This document shows, one piece after another, positions 1 through 4,942 of a stretch of DNA of 13,112 nt. The DNA is from Bacteroidota bacterium. Lineage in GTDB: Bacteria; Bacteroidota; Bacteroidia; UBA7662; CANHCV01. Location of the stretch: contig JAIYBD010000009.1 in the NCBI GenBank assembly GCA_027488715.1, positions 1-13,112 of the forward strand, written 5' to 3'. A model generated the notes under the pieces. That model ran no database searches. It saw only the letters and a list, made by a program, of their open reading frames with translations, and was not told the DNA's origin. Position numbers and translations under genes: made by a program. How positions within the stretch are numbered: position 1 is the stretch's first letter; every line of letters starts with the position of its first letter.

Positions 1-1
1 A

Positions 2-721
2 TCAGAAAATAATTTTATAGGTCATTTTGCTGCAAGAGGTAATGATTTTCAAAATCAAAATGCAGTATTTATCGATAATTTTGAAAAAGAAAAAAAAGGT
101 GGTGGGCTTCACATTAATATTTCATTTCAAAACTTGATTGAAGTATGTATTTCATTCTCCGTAAGACATTGTATTAAAGCAACCTGGCTCAACGATCGCG
201 ATCAGTTTTTATATCCAAATGATGGCTGGGAGGTGGATAAAGAATTTCAAAATGATTGTTTGGCTTTTACCTTGTTCAGTAATAATATCCAATCGCAATA
301 TGGCACCAACCACTGGATTCCATTCACGGAGCAGGAGGTGAATGCCCGGGAAAAGTTTGAGAGTAACTTCATGACCGATTTCATGCGTGGTAAACTTAAA
401 CAGGAAAGCGCAGGAGATTTGTTTGGGAATTCCGGTGGTTCTCCCGCTGCGCCCTTGGAGTTTTCACCCACTGCCCAGGAAGTATTTGCCGCGGGCTTGG
501 CTTTATGGCGTTATTACCACCAACAAATCGGGTGCAACGTTAACGCGTCGCTGTACGACATTCGCGAGCATTTTCAAGGTCGTAATGAGAAAGGTAAAAT
601 GAACAACAAAAGCGAAGACGCTCACTACATGGAACTCATCGGAACGTTGCGCGCAAAACTTAAGGTTTTAGCAGACAAAATTGCCCCGAAAGTGTACGAA
701 TACGGCTTTTTAAAAGCCTAA
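2..721 (+). CDS. C-terminal part of a putative DNA methyltransferase / type II restriction-modification enzyme (5' truncated by window)
   Basis: The frame is open from base 2 to TAA at 719-721 (239 residues), so the gene starts upstream of the window. No internal ATG is a convincing start, and the first in-frame initiator-like codon (TTG at 134) lies inside continuous coding sequence. The text resembles the C-terminal region of large Bacteroidota N6-adenine DNA methyltransferases (Eco57I / type IIG-like). Recalled hallmarks are TWLNDRDQFLYPNDGW, NHWIPFTEQEVNAREKFES, NVNASLYDIREHFQGRNEKG and the closing KVYEYGFLKA. The catalytic NPPY motif and SAM-binding motifs would lie upstream and cannot be seen. 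A Ser/Gly/Pro-rich spacer (near base 410-470) precedes the last helical part. Base composition shifts from AT-rich (before about 340) to more GC-rich, which may reflect mosaic ancestry. The gene ends 4 bases before the duplicated der tail and runs convergent to it. The family is an inference from memory; the truncation is seen directly. Confidence 0.6.
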   Translation, partial: SENNFIGHFAARGNDFQNQNAVFIDNFEKEKKGGGLHINISFQNLIEVCISFSVRHCIKATWLNDRDQFLYPNDGWEVDKEFQNDCLAFTLFSNNIQSQYGTNHWIPFTEQEVNAREKFESNFMTDFMRGKLKQESAGDLFGNSGGSPAAPLEFSPTAQEVFAAGLALWRYYHQQIGCNVNASLYDIREHFQGRNEKGKMNNKSEDAHYMELIGTLRAKLKVLADKIAPKVYEYGFLKA

Positions 722-725
722 AATC

Positions 726-800
726 ATCACTTCTCCCGCAAATAGATGGAGATGGGCACGCCGGTGAAGTTGAATTTCTGGCGAAGCTTGTTCTCCAAAA
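726..800 (-). pseudogene. Duplicate fragment of the der 3' end (left copy of a 75-bp direct repeat)
   Basis: These 75 bases match 2559-2633, the 3' end of the intact der gene, in the same orientation with one mismatch (C at 757 against T at 2590). Read on the minus strand the fragment encodes the last 24 residues of Der, from FLENKLRQKF through ISIYLREK and the stop at 727-729. The one difference is synonymous (Val codon GTG versus GTA). Identity stops abruptly at both sides: 725 differs from 2558, and 801 differs from 2634. No start or GTPase domain is present, so it is non-functional as a gene. It lies between the end of the methyltransferase gene and the promoter of the DUF6934 gene. It may be an attachment-site-like duplication or a recombination scar. 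Confidence 0.93.
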
Positions 801-806
801 TTTTTC

Positions 807-826
807 TACCTTTGAAATCATGATTT
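807..826 (+). promoter_or_regulatory. Promoter -7 element and palindrome upstream of the DUF6934 gene
   Basis: TACCTTTG at 807-814 is an exact match to the Bacteroidota -7 consensus TAnnTTTG. It is followed at once by the perfect 12-bp palindrome AAATCATGATTT (815-826), which extends to 18 bp with one mismatched pair (813-828). The palindrome would cover the transcription start, about 20 bases before ATG 841. A TTG at 788-790 could be the -33 element, but the spacing of 16 is short. That TTG lies inside the duplicated der fragment, so the promoter straddles the repeat junction. An operator role is inferred from position only. Confidence 0.5.
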
Positions 827-840
827 GAAGCCTGAAAAAA

Positions 841-1287
841 ATGAATTTACCCAAATATCCATTATCATCTAGTGATAAAATGTTGACCTTTGAGTTTGTC
901 AGCGAAGGTCAAAGAGGATTTATTCATAAACTTGTTCGATACCAACCGACCAATCTAAAGGACATTTATAACCTAGCTTTTGGTGACAAGGATCCTTCAA
1001 CGGGTGATATTGATGATACAGTGATTTCAAATAATGGTGACAGTGAAAAAGTATTAACAACCGTGGTTGCAACGCTTTACGCATTCACTGACAAATATCC
1101 AGATGTTTGGATTTATGCAACTGGAAGCACAAAAGTTCGGACACGCCTTTACAGAATGGGAATTGCCAAATTTCTTAGAGAGGTGACTACCGACTTTGAA
1201 GTATTGGGAGAAACAATTGATGATTGGGAACCATTCAAAAATAATGTTGAATACGAGGGCTTTTTAGTAAGGCGAAAAAAGAAATAA
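841..1287 (+). CDS. DUF6934-family protein, first gene of a two-gene module
   Basis: This 148-residue protein begins at ATG 841. It resembles the short Bacteroidota family I know as DUF6934. Conserved-looking blocks are FEFVSEG (17-23), NLAFGD (44-49), NNGDSEKVLTTV (64-75), the basic ATGSTKVRTRLYR block (93-105) and FLVRRK near the C-terminus. No signal peptide or membrane segment is present, so it should be cytosolic. Its biochemical function is unknown to me. A 54-residue gene follows 32 bases downstream on the same strand. A -7 element and a palindrome lie just upstream. The tandem short-gene layout next to a toxin-antitoxin pair suggests a toxin-antitoxin-like or defence-related module, but that is inference from context. 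It is AT-rich like the rest of the accessory block. Confidence 0.75.
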   Translation: MNLPKYPLSSSDKMLTFEFVSEGQRGFIHKLVRYQPTNLKDIYNLAFGDKDPSTGDIDDTVISNNGDSEKVLTTVVATLYAFTDKYPDVWIYATGSTKVRTRLYRMGIAKFLREVTTDFEVLGETIDDWEPFKNNVEYEGFLVRRKKK

Positions 1288-1319
1288 AGACAACCTTGAA
1301 AAAGTATTAATTTCATGCC

Positions 1320-1484
1320 ATGAAAATTACGAAAGAACTAAAAAAACGAAAAATTCCAATTGTTAAAATCGAGAGCTCGTTAAACAAATACGACGACCTG
1401 GTTTTGTTCCCAGAGAAGTTGGAAAAAGCCAATGAAATGTTGCGCAAGATAGGACTTCCCAAACAATGGACCACCGATAAATAA
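1320..1484 (+). CDS. Small hypothetical protein (54 aa), likely partner of the DUF6934 protein
   Basis: The open frame runs from ATG 1320 to TAA 1482-1484 and is too short for standard length cut-offs. The protein starts MKITKELKKRKIPIVKIES, continues with LNKYDDLVLFPEKLEKANEM, and ends in a Trp-containing tail. It reads as real coding sequence: a basic N-terminal helix, a regular hydrophobic pattern and a predicted C-terminal helix (EKLEKANEMLRKIG). I recall similar small proteins encoded directly after DUF6934 genes in other Bacteroidota. The upstream gene ends 32 bases before it, and no separate promoter is obvious between them. Function is unknown; if the pair is toxin-antitoxin-like, this could be the small partner. 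No terminator is clear after it. Confidence 0.6.
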   Translation: MKITKELKKRKIPIVKIESSLNKYDDLVLFPEKLEKANEMLRKIGLPKQWTTDK

Positions 1485-1550
1485 TAAAACGAACAGGTTC
1501 TACATTTTCCATGATTTATTCCTGGTTTTCTTCTCAGCGAATCACAAACA

Positions 1551-1622
1551 TTATTTCCTTCTAGGCACCATCCAGCCAAACCGATTATTAGGGTACATCT
1601 CCCATTCCCATTCAACTCTCGA
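1551..1622 (-). pseudogene. Possible gene-tail remnant on the minus strand
   Basis: Between the 54-residue gene and the higBA promoter, the minus strand reads EMYPNNRFGWMVPRRK followed by a stop at 1551-1553. The aromatic-rich composition and the stop right after a basic end look like the C-terminus of a real protein, not random intergenic sequence. No family is recognised, and homology cannot be tested here. The rest of 1485-1629 shows nothing I can support. Confidence 0.2.
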
Positions 1623-1629
1623 AATAAAG

Positions 1630-1660
1630 TTGGAAAATAGTAACTTATAAGTTACATTTG
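1630..1660 (+). promoter_or_regulatory. Promoter of the higBA-like pair with embedded 16-bp palindromic operator
   Basis: TTG (1630-1632) is followed after exactly 20 bases by TACATTTG (1653-1660), matching the Bacteroidota TTG / TAnnTTTG promoter. The perfect 16-bp palindrome GTAACTTATAAGTTAC spans 1640-1655, filling most of the spacer and covering the first three bases of the -7 element. A repressor bound there would block the promoter. That is the usual arrangement for autoregulation by a toxin-antitoxin complex through its XRE antitoxin. The -7 element ends four bases before ATG 1665, so the transcript would be leaderless or nearly so. Confidence 0.7.
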
Positions 1661-1664
1661 TTTC

Positions 1665-2012
1665 ATGAATCAAAAAGTCCGCGAAGTTGTTGAATTTGAG
1701 AATCACTTTAGTGAATTCCTTAAAAAGCAACCCGTTAAGGTTCAAAACAAAATATTTAAGATCATTGAAGCCATTGAAACACTCGAAAGAGTGCCGAGCA
1801 ATTACCTAAAAATGCTTGTTGGAACGAATGGATTGTATGAAGCAAGGATTCAACTCGGATCTGATATTTGGAGAGTGTTTTGTTTTTTCGATCATGGGAA
1901 ACTGGTCATTTTATTAAATGGCTTCACAAAGAAGACGCAAAAGACTCCTAAAAATGAAATTGAAAAGGCTCTGCAATTGATGCAAAGGTATAATGACACA
2001 AAAAAGAAATAA
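1665..2012 (+). CDS. higB: HigB/RelE-superfamily toxin (phage-derived Gp49-like)
   Basis: This 115-residue protein has the layout of the HigB / Gp49-like branch of the RelE ribosome-dependent mRNA interferase superfamily. It has a helical N-terminal half (residues 6-50), then the beta-sheet core with GLYEARI (56-62), SDIWRVFCFF (66-75), KLVILLNGFTKKTQKTP (79-95) and a closing helix. The Arg of the EARI strand, the Arg of IWRV and the basic FTKKTQKTP loop match positions usually conserved in the family. Toxins of this kind cut mRNA on the translating ribosome. The gene precedes the XRE antitoxin with one base between stop and ATG, the toxin-first order typical of higBA. The start at 1665 follows directly on the promoter. 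RelE-type toxicity is inferred from the family. Confidence 0.85.
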   Translation: MNQKVREVVEFENHFSEFLKKQPVKVQNKIFKIIEAIETLERVPSNYLKMLVGTNGLYEARIQLGSDIWRVFCFFDHGKLVILLNGFTKKTQKTPKNEIEKALQLMQRYNDTKKK

Positions 2013-2013
2013 C

Positions 2014-2307
2014 ATGAGCACTCGAGGATGGAAAGAAATTAAAGATGAAGTATACGGTAAAAAAGGTACTTCACGTCGTGATGGGTTGGAGCGTGAATTC
2101 GAGTCATTTAAGATCGGATTGCTTCTAAAAAAGGCCCGCGAAGAAAAACACTTAACCCAAGAACAACTTGCGGAATTAGTGGATAAGAAAAGAACTTATA
2201 TTTCGAGAGTTGAAAATGATGGGAGTAACATGACGCTCAAAACGTTGTTCGACATCGTTGAAAAAGGATTAGGTGGAAAGGTAAACATCTCCATTGAAAT
2301 TAAATAA
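2014..2307 (+). CDS. higA: HigA-type antitoxin, XRE-family helix-turn-helix protein
   Basis: This 97-residue protein starts at ATG 2014, one base after the toxin stop. An in-frame ATG at 1993 would add seven residues and overlap the toxin, so it seems less likely. Residues 1-34 form a charged N-terminal segment, which in this family commonly contacts the toxin. Residues 36-90 are a Cro/C1-type helix-turn-helix (LLKKAREEKHLTQEQLAELV, then KKRTYISRVEND, then LKTLFDIVEKGLG). A short beta tail ends NISIEIK. It should neutralise the HigB-like toxin upstream and, with it, bind the palindrome at 1640-1655 to repress the operon. Function is inferred from family and gene order. Confidence 0.87.
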   Translation: MSTRGWKEIKDEVYGKKGTSRRDGLEREFESFKIGLLLKKAREEKHLTQEQLAELVDKKRTYISRVENDGSNMTLKTLFDIVEKGLGGKVNISIEIK

Positions 2308-2344
2308 GGAGGTAAACTCACATCACCTTAGCGTGAACCTCTTT
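2308..2344 (+). terminator. Weak hairpin after the antitoxin gene (possible terminator)
   Basis: GAGGT (2309-2313) can pair with ACCTC (2337-2341), and inside it TCAC (2318-2321) with GTGA (2333-2336), with an AAAC bulge on one side. Only three T follow, so this is a poor intrinsic terminator. It is listed because it sits directly after the toxin-antitoxin stop codon. Confidence 0.2.
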
Positions 2345-2448
2345 GTGGCCGTCAAGCTGCGAAACGTAATAAAATGTGATTGAATTTACGGGAGAGGTGA
2401 ATAAATTGGCCGAGGAATAGGTCAAAGAAAATGTTGTTGGGAAGTGAG

Positions 2449-2559
2449 TTACCATCATTACTTTTCGCTTACGGACCCGGTGCCAAAAAGTTCACTGGCA
2501 TTTACGAAAACACCGATATTTTCTGGAATTTTAAGAAGCTTTTGATCAAGAAGAAGTGA
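2449..2559 (+). pseudogene. 3'-terminal remnant of an alkaline phosphatase-like gene
   Basis: The frame ending at TGA 2557-2559 reads LLFAYGPGAKKFTGIYENTD followed by IFWNFKKLLIKKK. This closely resembles the extreme C-terminus of bacterial alkaline phosphatases (PF00245), where a YGPGA...F.G..ENT.IF pattern is usual. The similarity fades upstream of about 2449. The preceding bases show stops in every frame and no metal-binding or active-site Ser motifs, so only about 35 codons survive. The stop codon lies flush against the convergent der stop (TGA then TCA). That suggests an intact convergent gene once stood next to der and was cut off by the event that brought in the accessory block. Family assignment is from memory. 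Confidence 0.5.
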
Positions 2560-2633
2560 TCACTTCTCCCGCAAATAGATGGAGATGGGTACGCCGGTGA
2601 AGTTGAATTTCTGGCGAAGCTTGTTCTCCAAAA
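2559..2633. repeat. Right copy of the 75-bp direct repeat (3' end of intact der)
   Basis: This copy is identical to 726-800 except at 2590, in the same orientation and 1833 bases apart. It covers the last 24 codons and stop of der. The repeat begins at the centre of the perfect 16-bp palindrome AGAAGTGATCACTTCT (2552-2567). It marks the boundary between the accessory block and the conserved chromosome. Confidence 0.93.
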
Positions 2634-3864
2634 ACCGGCGGTAAGGTTCCTTCACTTCCTTGGGGTGATTGCAGAAAAAGGCAAACGCAGGCGTTGGTGA
2701 TGGAAGCTGGGTAATGTACTTGATTTTGATGTAGTGTCCGCGGTGGGATGGGGGCGGAAATGCTTCAATTTCAGGAAGTAAAACGTCGTTCAGTTCCGAT
2801 GTTTTGATTTTCTTCTGGCGGTTTTCATGCACCTCGATAGCCGTTTCTACCGCTTTGAAAATACGTTGTTTTTCCGTGGCCGAAATGAATAAAATAGGCA
2901 AGTCGTTGTGGGGTAACAAACGCTTCTTCAAGGCCGCTTCGTAATCGCGGGCTGTGTTGGTTTCTTTCTCCACCAAATCCCATTTATTCACCAAAATCAC
3001 CGCCCCTTTTCGGTTGCGGGTAGCCAGGTGAAGGATGTTCAAATCCTGGGCTTGAAGCCCTTCCGTGGCATCGATCAACAACATCACCACATCGCATTCC
3101 TCGATGGCGCGGATGGTGCGCATCACGGAATAAAATTCGATGTCTTCGTTTACTTTGGCTTTTTTACGCAACCCGGCCGTATCAACCAAGTAGAAATTCT
3201 TGCCAAAATACTTGTATTCGGTGTTGATGGTGTCGCGAGTGGTGCCGGCAATGGGCGTAACGATGGTGCGTTCTTGTCCGGTAAGGGCGTTCAACAAGGT
3301 CGATTTCCCCACGTTTGGACGGCCAACCAAGGCGAAACGAGGAAGGTCGGAAGGGGTATCTTCCACATCGGGAGGAAGAAGTTCCACCACACGATCGAGA
3401 AGTTCACCGGTTCCCGAGCCGGATGCTGAACAAACAGGGAATAATTCTCCAAAACCAAATCCGTAGAATTCGTGAATGTCGTTCAACATTTCGTTGGTAT
3501 CTACTTTATTGGCGACCACCAAAATGGGTTTTTTGGTTCGGCGAAGAACATCGGCGAAGGCCTCATCGTGGTCGGTGATGCCGGTGGTGGTATCGACCAT
3601 GAAAAGGAGCACGTCGGCTTCTTCGATGGCGGCGATCACTTGGGAGCGGATGGCGGCTTCGAAAATATCATCGGATCCGTGCACGTAGCCGCCGGTATCG
3701 ATCACGTTAAATTCCCGCCCATTCCACGTTGATTTGGAGTAATGTCGGTCGCGGGTTACCCCAGCTTGGTCATCTACGATTGCTTTTCGGCCTAAAACCA
3801 GGCGATTAAATAAGGTTGATTTTCCGACATTCGGACGTCCAACGATGGCCACAATTCCACTCAT
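2560..3864 (-). CDS. der: Ribosome-assembly GTPase Der (EngA)
   Basis: Der is an essential tandem-domain GTPase that acts in maturation of the 50S ribosomal subunit. The 434-residue length is normal. The first G domain has GRPNVGKS (9-16), DTGG (56-59) and NKVD (119-122). The second has GRPNVGKS (181-188), DTAG (228-231) and NKWD (293-296). The KH-like RNA-binding domain covers about 355-434 and ends NFTGVPISIYLREK. The start MSGIVAIVGRPNVGKS is the expected N-terminus. It lies only four bases after a TACCTTTG element, so the mRNA may be leaderless. The gene begins 33 bases downstream of the membrane-protein operon on the same strand, so read-through from that operon is possible. Its last 75 bases are duplicated at 726-800. 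Confidence 0.98.
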   Translation of the reverse strand: MSGIVAIVGRPNVGKSTLFNRLVLGRKAIVDDQAGVTRDRHYSKSTWNGREFNVIDTGGYVHGSDDIFEAAIRSQVIAAIEEADVLLFMVDTTTGITDHDEAFADVLRRTKKPILVVANKVDTNEMLNDIHEFYGFGFGELFPVCSASGSGTGELLDRVVELLPPDVEDTPSDLPRFALVGRPNVGKSTLLNALTGQERTIVTPIAGTTRDTINTEYKYFGKNFYLVDTAGLRKKAKVNEDIEFYSVMRTIRAIEECDVVMLLIDATEGLQAQDLNILHLATRNRKGAVILVNKWDLVEKETNTARDYEAALKKRLLPHNDLPILFISATEKQRIFKAVETAIEVHENRQKKIKTSELNDVLLPEIEAFPPPSHRGHYIKIKYITQLPSPTPAFAFFCNHPKEVKEPYRRFLENKLRQKFNFTGVPISIYLREK

Positions 3865-3868
3865 GCTG

Positions 3869-3876
3869 CAAAGGTA
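3869..3876 (-). promoter_or_regulatory. Promoter -7 element of der
   Basis: On the minus strand the sequence reads TACCTTTG, an exact TAnnTTTG match, then CAGC and the der ATG. No clear TTG is found at the expected distance upstream (about 20 bases), so the -33 part is weak. The expected transcription start falls on or next to the ATG. Confidence 0.5.
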
Positions 3877-3897
3877 CGCAATTTTGAGGTGGGAATT

Positions 3898-4296
3898 TTA
3901 TTCTAAACCACTGCGCCAATGCTGATACAAGAATTTAATCCAGAAAATAAGGAAGTAAGAAACAAAAGGAATGATTGGATTGAAGAGACTTAAATACCAA
4001 TAATTGAATCCATAAATGCAGGAATAGGTAAACAGGAAATACAGAGCAGAAACAGCAATGGCTTGCAAAGAACTTGAAAAACGTAGGTGAGCTGTCCATT
4101 CATCTTCTCTTTTAAATCTGGACCAAATGGTCAGGATCATCCCTAAAATCAGAATCAGTTCACCGAGGTAAAACAAGGATTCTCTGTTGGGGATTAGGGG
4201 ATTTTGAGCTAAGTAATACCCTCCAATTAAGGCAAGAATAAGGCAAGCAAAGCCCAATACTCTCAGGTATGATGGAATTAAGTAGGCAGGTTTCAT
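3898..4296 (-). CDS. Four-helix membrane protein, second paralogue in an XRE-regulator operon
   Basis: This 132-residue protein has four predicted membrane segments at about 11-30, 41-58, 77-97 and 105-124. A charged loop lies between helices 2 and 3, SRFKREDEWTAHLR (59-72). The loop aligns with the same region of the upstream 150-residue membrane protein (shared K-x-E-D-E, T and L-R in the same spacing), and the N-termini also align (IPSYLRVLGF versus LPSVFLKIGL), so the two are paralogues. The gene begins one base after the XRE gene stop, and the pair is surely co-transcribed. I recall similar membrane proteins beside small XRE regulators in other Bacteroidota but know no function. It may be the sensor or the target of the regulator. 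It has no enzyme motif. Confidence 0.75.
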   Translation of the reverse strand: MKPAYLIPSYLRVLGFACLILALIGGYYLAQNPLIPNRESLFYLGELILILGMILTIWSRFKREDEWTAHLRFSSSLQAIAVSALYFLFTYSCIYGFNYWYLSLFNPIIPFVSYFLIFWIKFLYQHWRSGLE

Positions 4297-4297
4297 G

Positions 4298-4498
4298 TTA
4301 ATCTTCCTTTTCTAGTTGAAAAATTTGTTCAACGGTTACCTCAAAGTATTGAGATAGTTTCAAAGCGAGAATGGTCGATGGGCAATATTTCCCACCTTCA
4401 ATGGATTGAATGGTTTGACGGCTGACACCGATGGCATCGGCCAATTCTCCTTGAGTGATGTTTTTTATGGCGCGTTGTACTCGTAAATTATTGGTCAT
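4298..4498 (-). CDS. Small XRE-family transcriptional regulator (66 aa)
   Basis: The protein is essentially one helix-turn-helix domain: RVQRAIKNITQGELADAIGV, then SRQTIQSIEGGKYCPS, then LALKLSQYFEVTVEQIF. It ends at an acidic EKED tail. This is the compact YozG-like type with no ligand or toxin-binding domain. It overlaps the upstream membrane-protein gene by 11 bases and is followed after one base by the second membrane protein. So it sits between two paralogous membrane proteins and most likely regulates its own operon. Unlike an antitoxin, it has no partner with toxin-like motifs. DNA target unknown; a cytosolic DNA-binding role is secure from the domain. Confidence 0.92.
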   Translation of the reverse strand: MTNNLRVQRAIKNITQGELADAIGVSRQTIQSIEGGKYCPSTILALKLSQYFEVTVEQIFQLEKED

Positions 4499-4940
4499 GG
4501 TTGGAAGTTGGAAATAGAATTTGATAAAAAAAGGAGAGATTGTACAGTGCTAGGGGCAGTAACACCAAAACAATTCCACATTGATAAACAGGGATATTCT
4601 CTAAAAATATGCCGGCAATAACGATGAACAGTAACCAAATGAGGGAGATTAAAATCGCAAAAAATGCGGCTTTTCTTCGTAATTCTATCGTTCGCTCATC
4701 TTCAATTTTACTTTTTGAAAATCCCAAAAAAAGCAATCCAATGGTTAGTAAAGAATAAAAAATCTCGTCATTGAACGTGCCTAAAAAAACACCATTTTCT
4801 ATTCCTCCTTCAATTTGTTCTCCATTAAACAGGTACATGGGAAAAATGGTGAGATGAATCAGTAAGGTTATTATGGAGAAGATAATGAATCCCAATCCAA
4901 TCTTTAAAAATACCGATGGAAGTAACCAGAGCGTTCTCAT
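4488..4940 (-). CDS. Four-helix membrane protein, first paralogue in an XRE-regulator operon
   Basis: This 150-residue protein has predicted membrane segments at about 11-32, 59-74, 90-112 and 119-141. The loop between helices 2 and 3 reads SKSKIEDERTIELRRK (75-90), matching the SRFKREDEWTAHLR loop of the downstream paralogue. Between helices 1 and 2 it has a longer, Gly- and Glu-rich loop (about 38-57) that the paralogue lacks. It starts two bases after the stop of the lipoprotein gene and overlaps the XRE gene by 11 bases, so translation of the group is likely coupled. It has no recognised enzymatic motif. Function is unknown; membrane location is predicted from hydrophobicity only. Confidence 0.75.
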   Translation of the reverse strand: MRTLWLLPSVFLKIGLGFIIFSIITLLIHLTIFPMYLFNGEQIEGGIENGVFLGTFNDEIFYSLLTIGLLFLGFSKSKIEDERTIELRRKAAFFAILISLIWLLFIVIAGIFLENIPVYQCGIVLVLLPLALYNLSFFYQILFPTSNHDQ

Positions 4941-4942
4941 AT

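Noticed and set aside
2318..2458. 46-codon minus-strand frame ending ITFYYVSQLDGHKEVHAKVM, reminiscent of a beta-rich secreted C-terminal domain
   Set aside because: The similarity is vague, and its upstream part is antisense to the alkaline phosphatase-like tail. I could not assign a family. It might be another remnant but is not supported enough to list.
801..2558. Integron-like cassette array with attC sites
   Set aside because: Short modules with gene tails suggested cassettes, but I found no paired RYYYAAC / GTTRRRY core sites or attC-like folded repeats and no integrase.
4298..4940. XRE gene plus neighbouring membrane protein as a classical toxin-antitoxin pair
   Set aside because: The partners are four-helix membrane proteins with no toxin-like motif, and there are two of them flanking the regulator. 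A regulatory module is the more careful reading.
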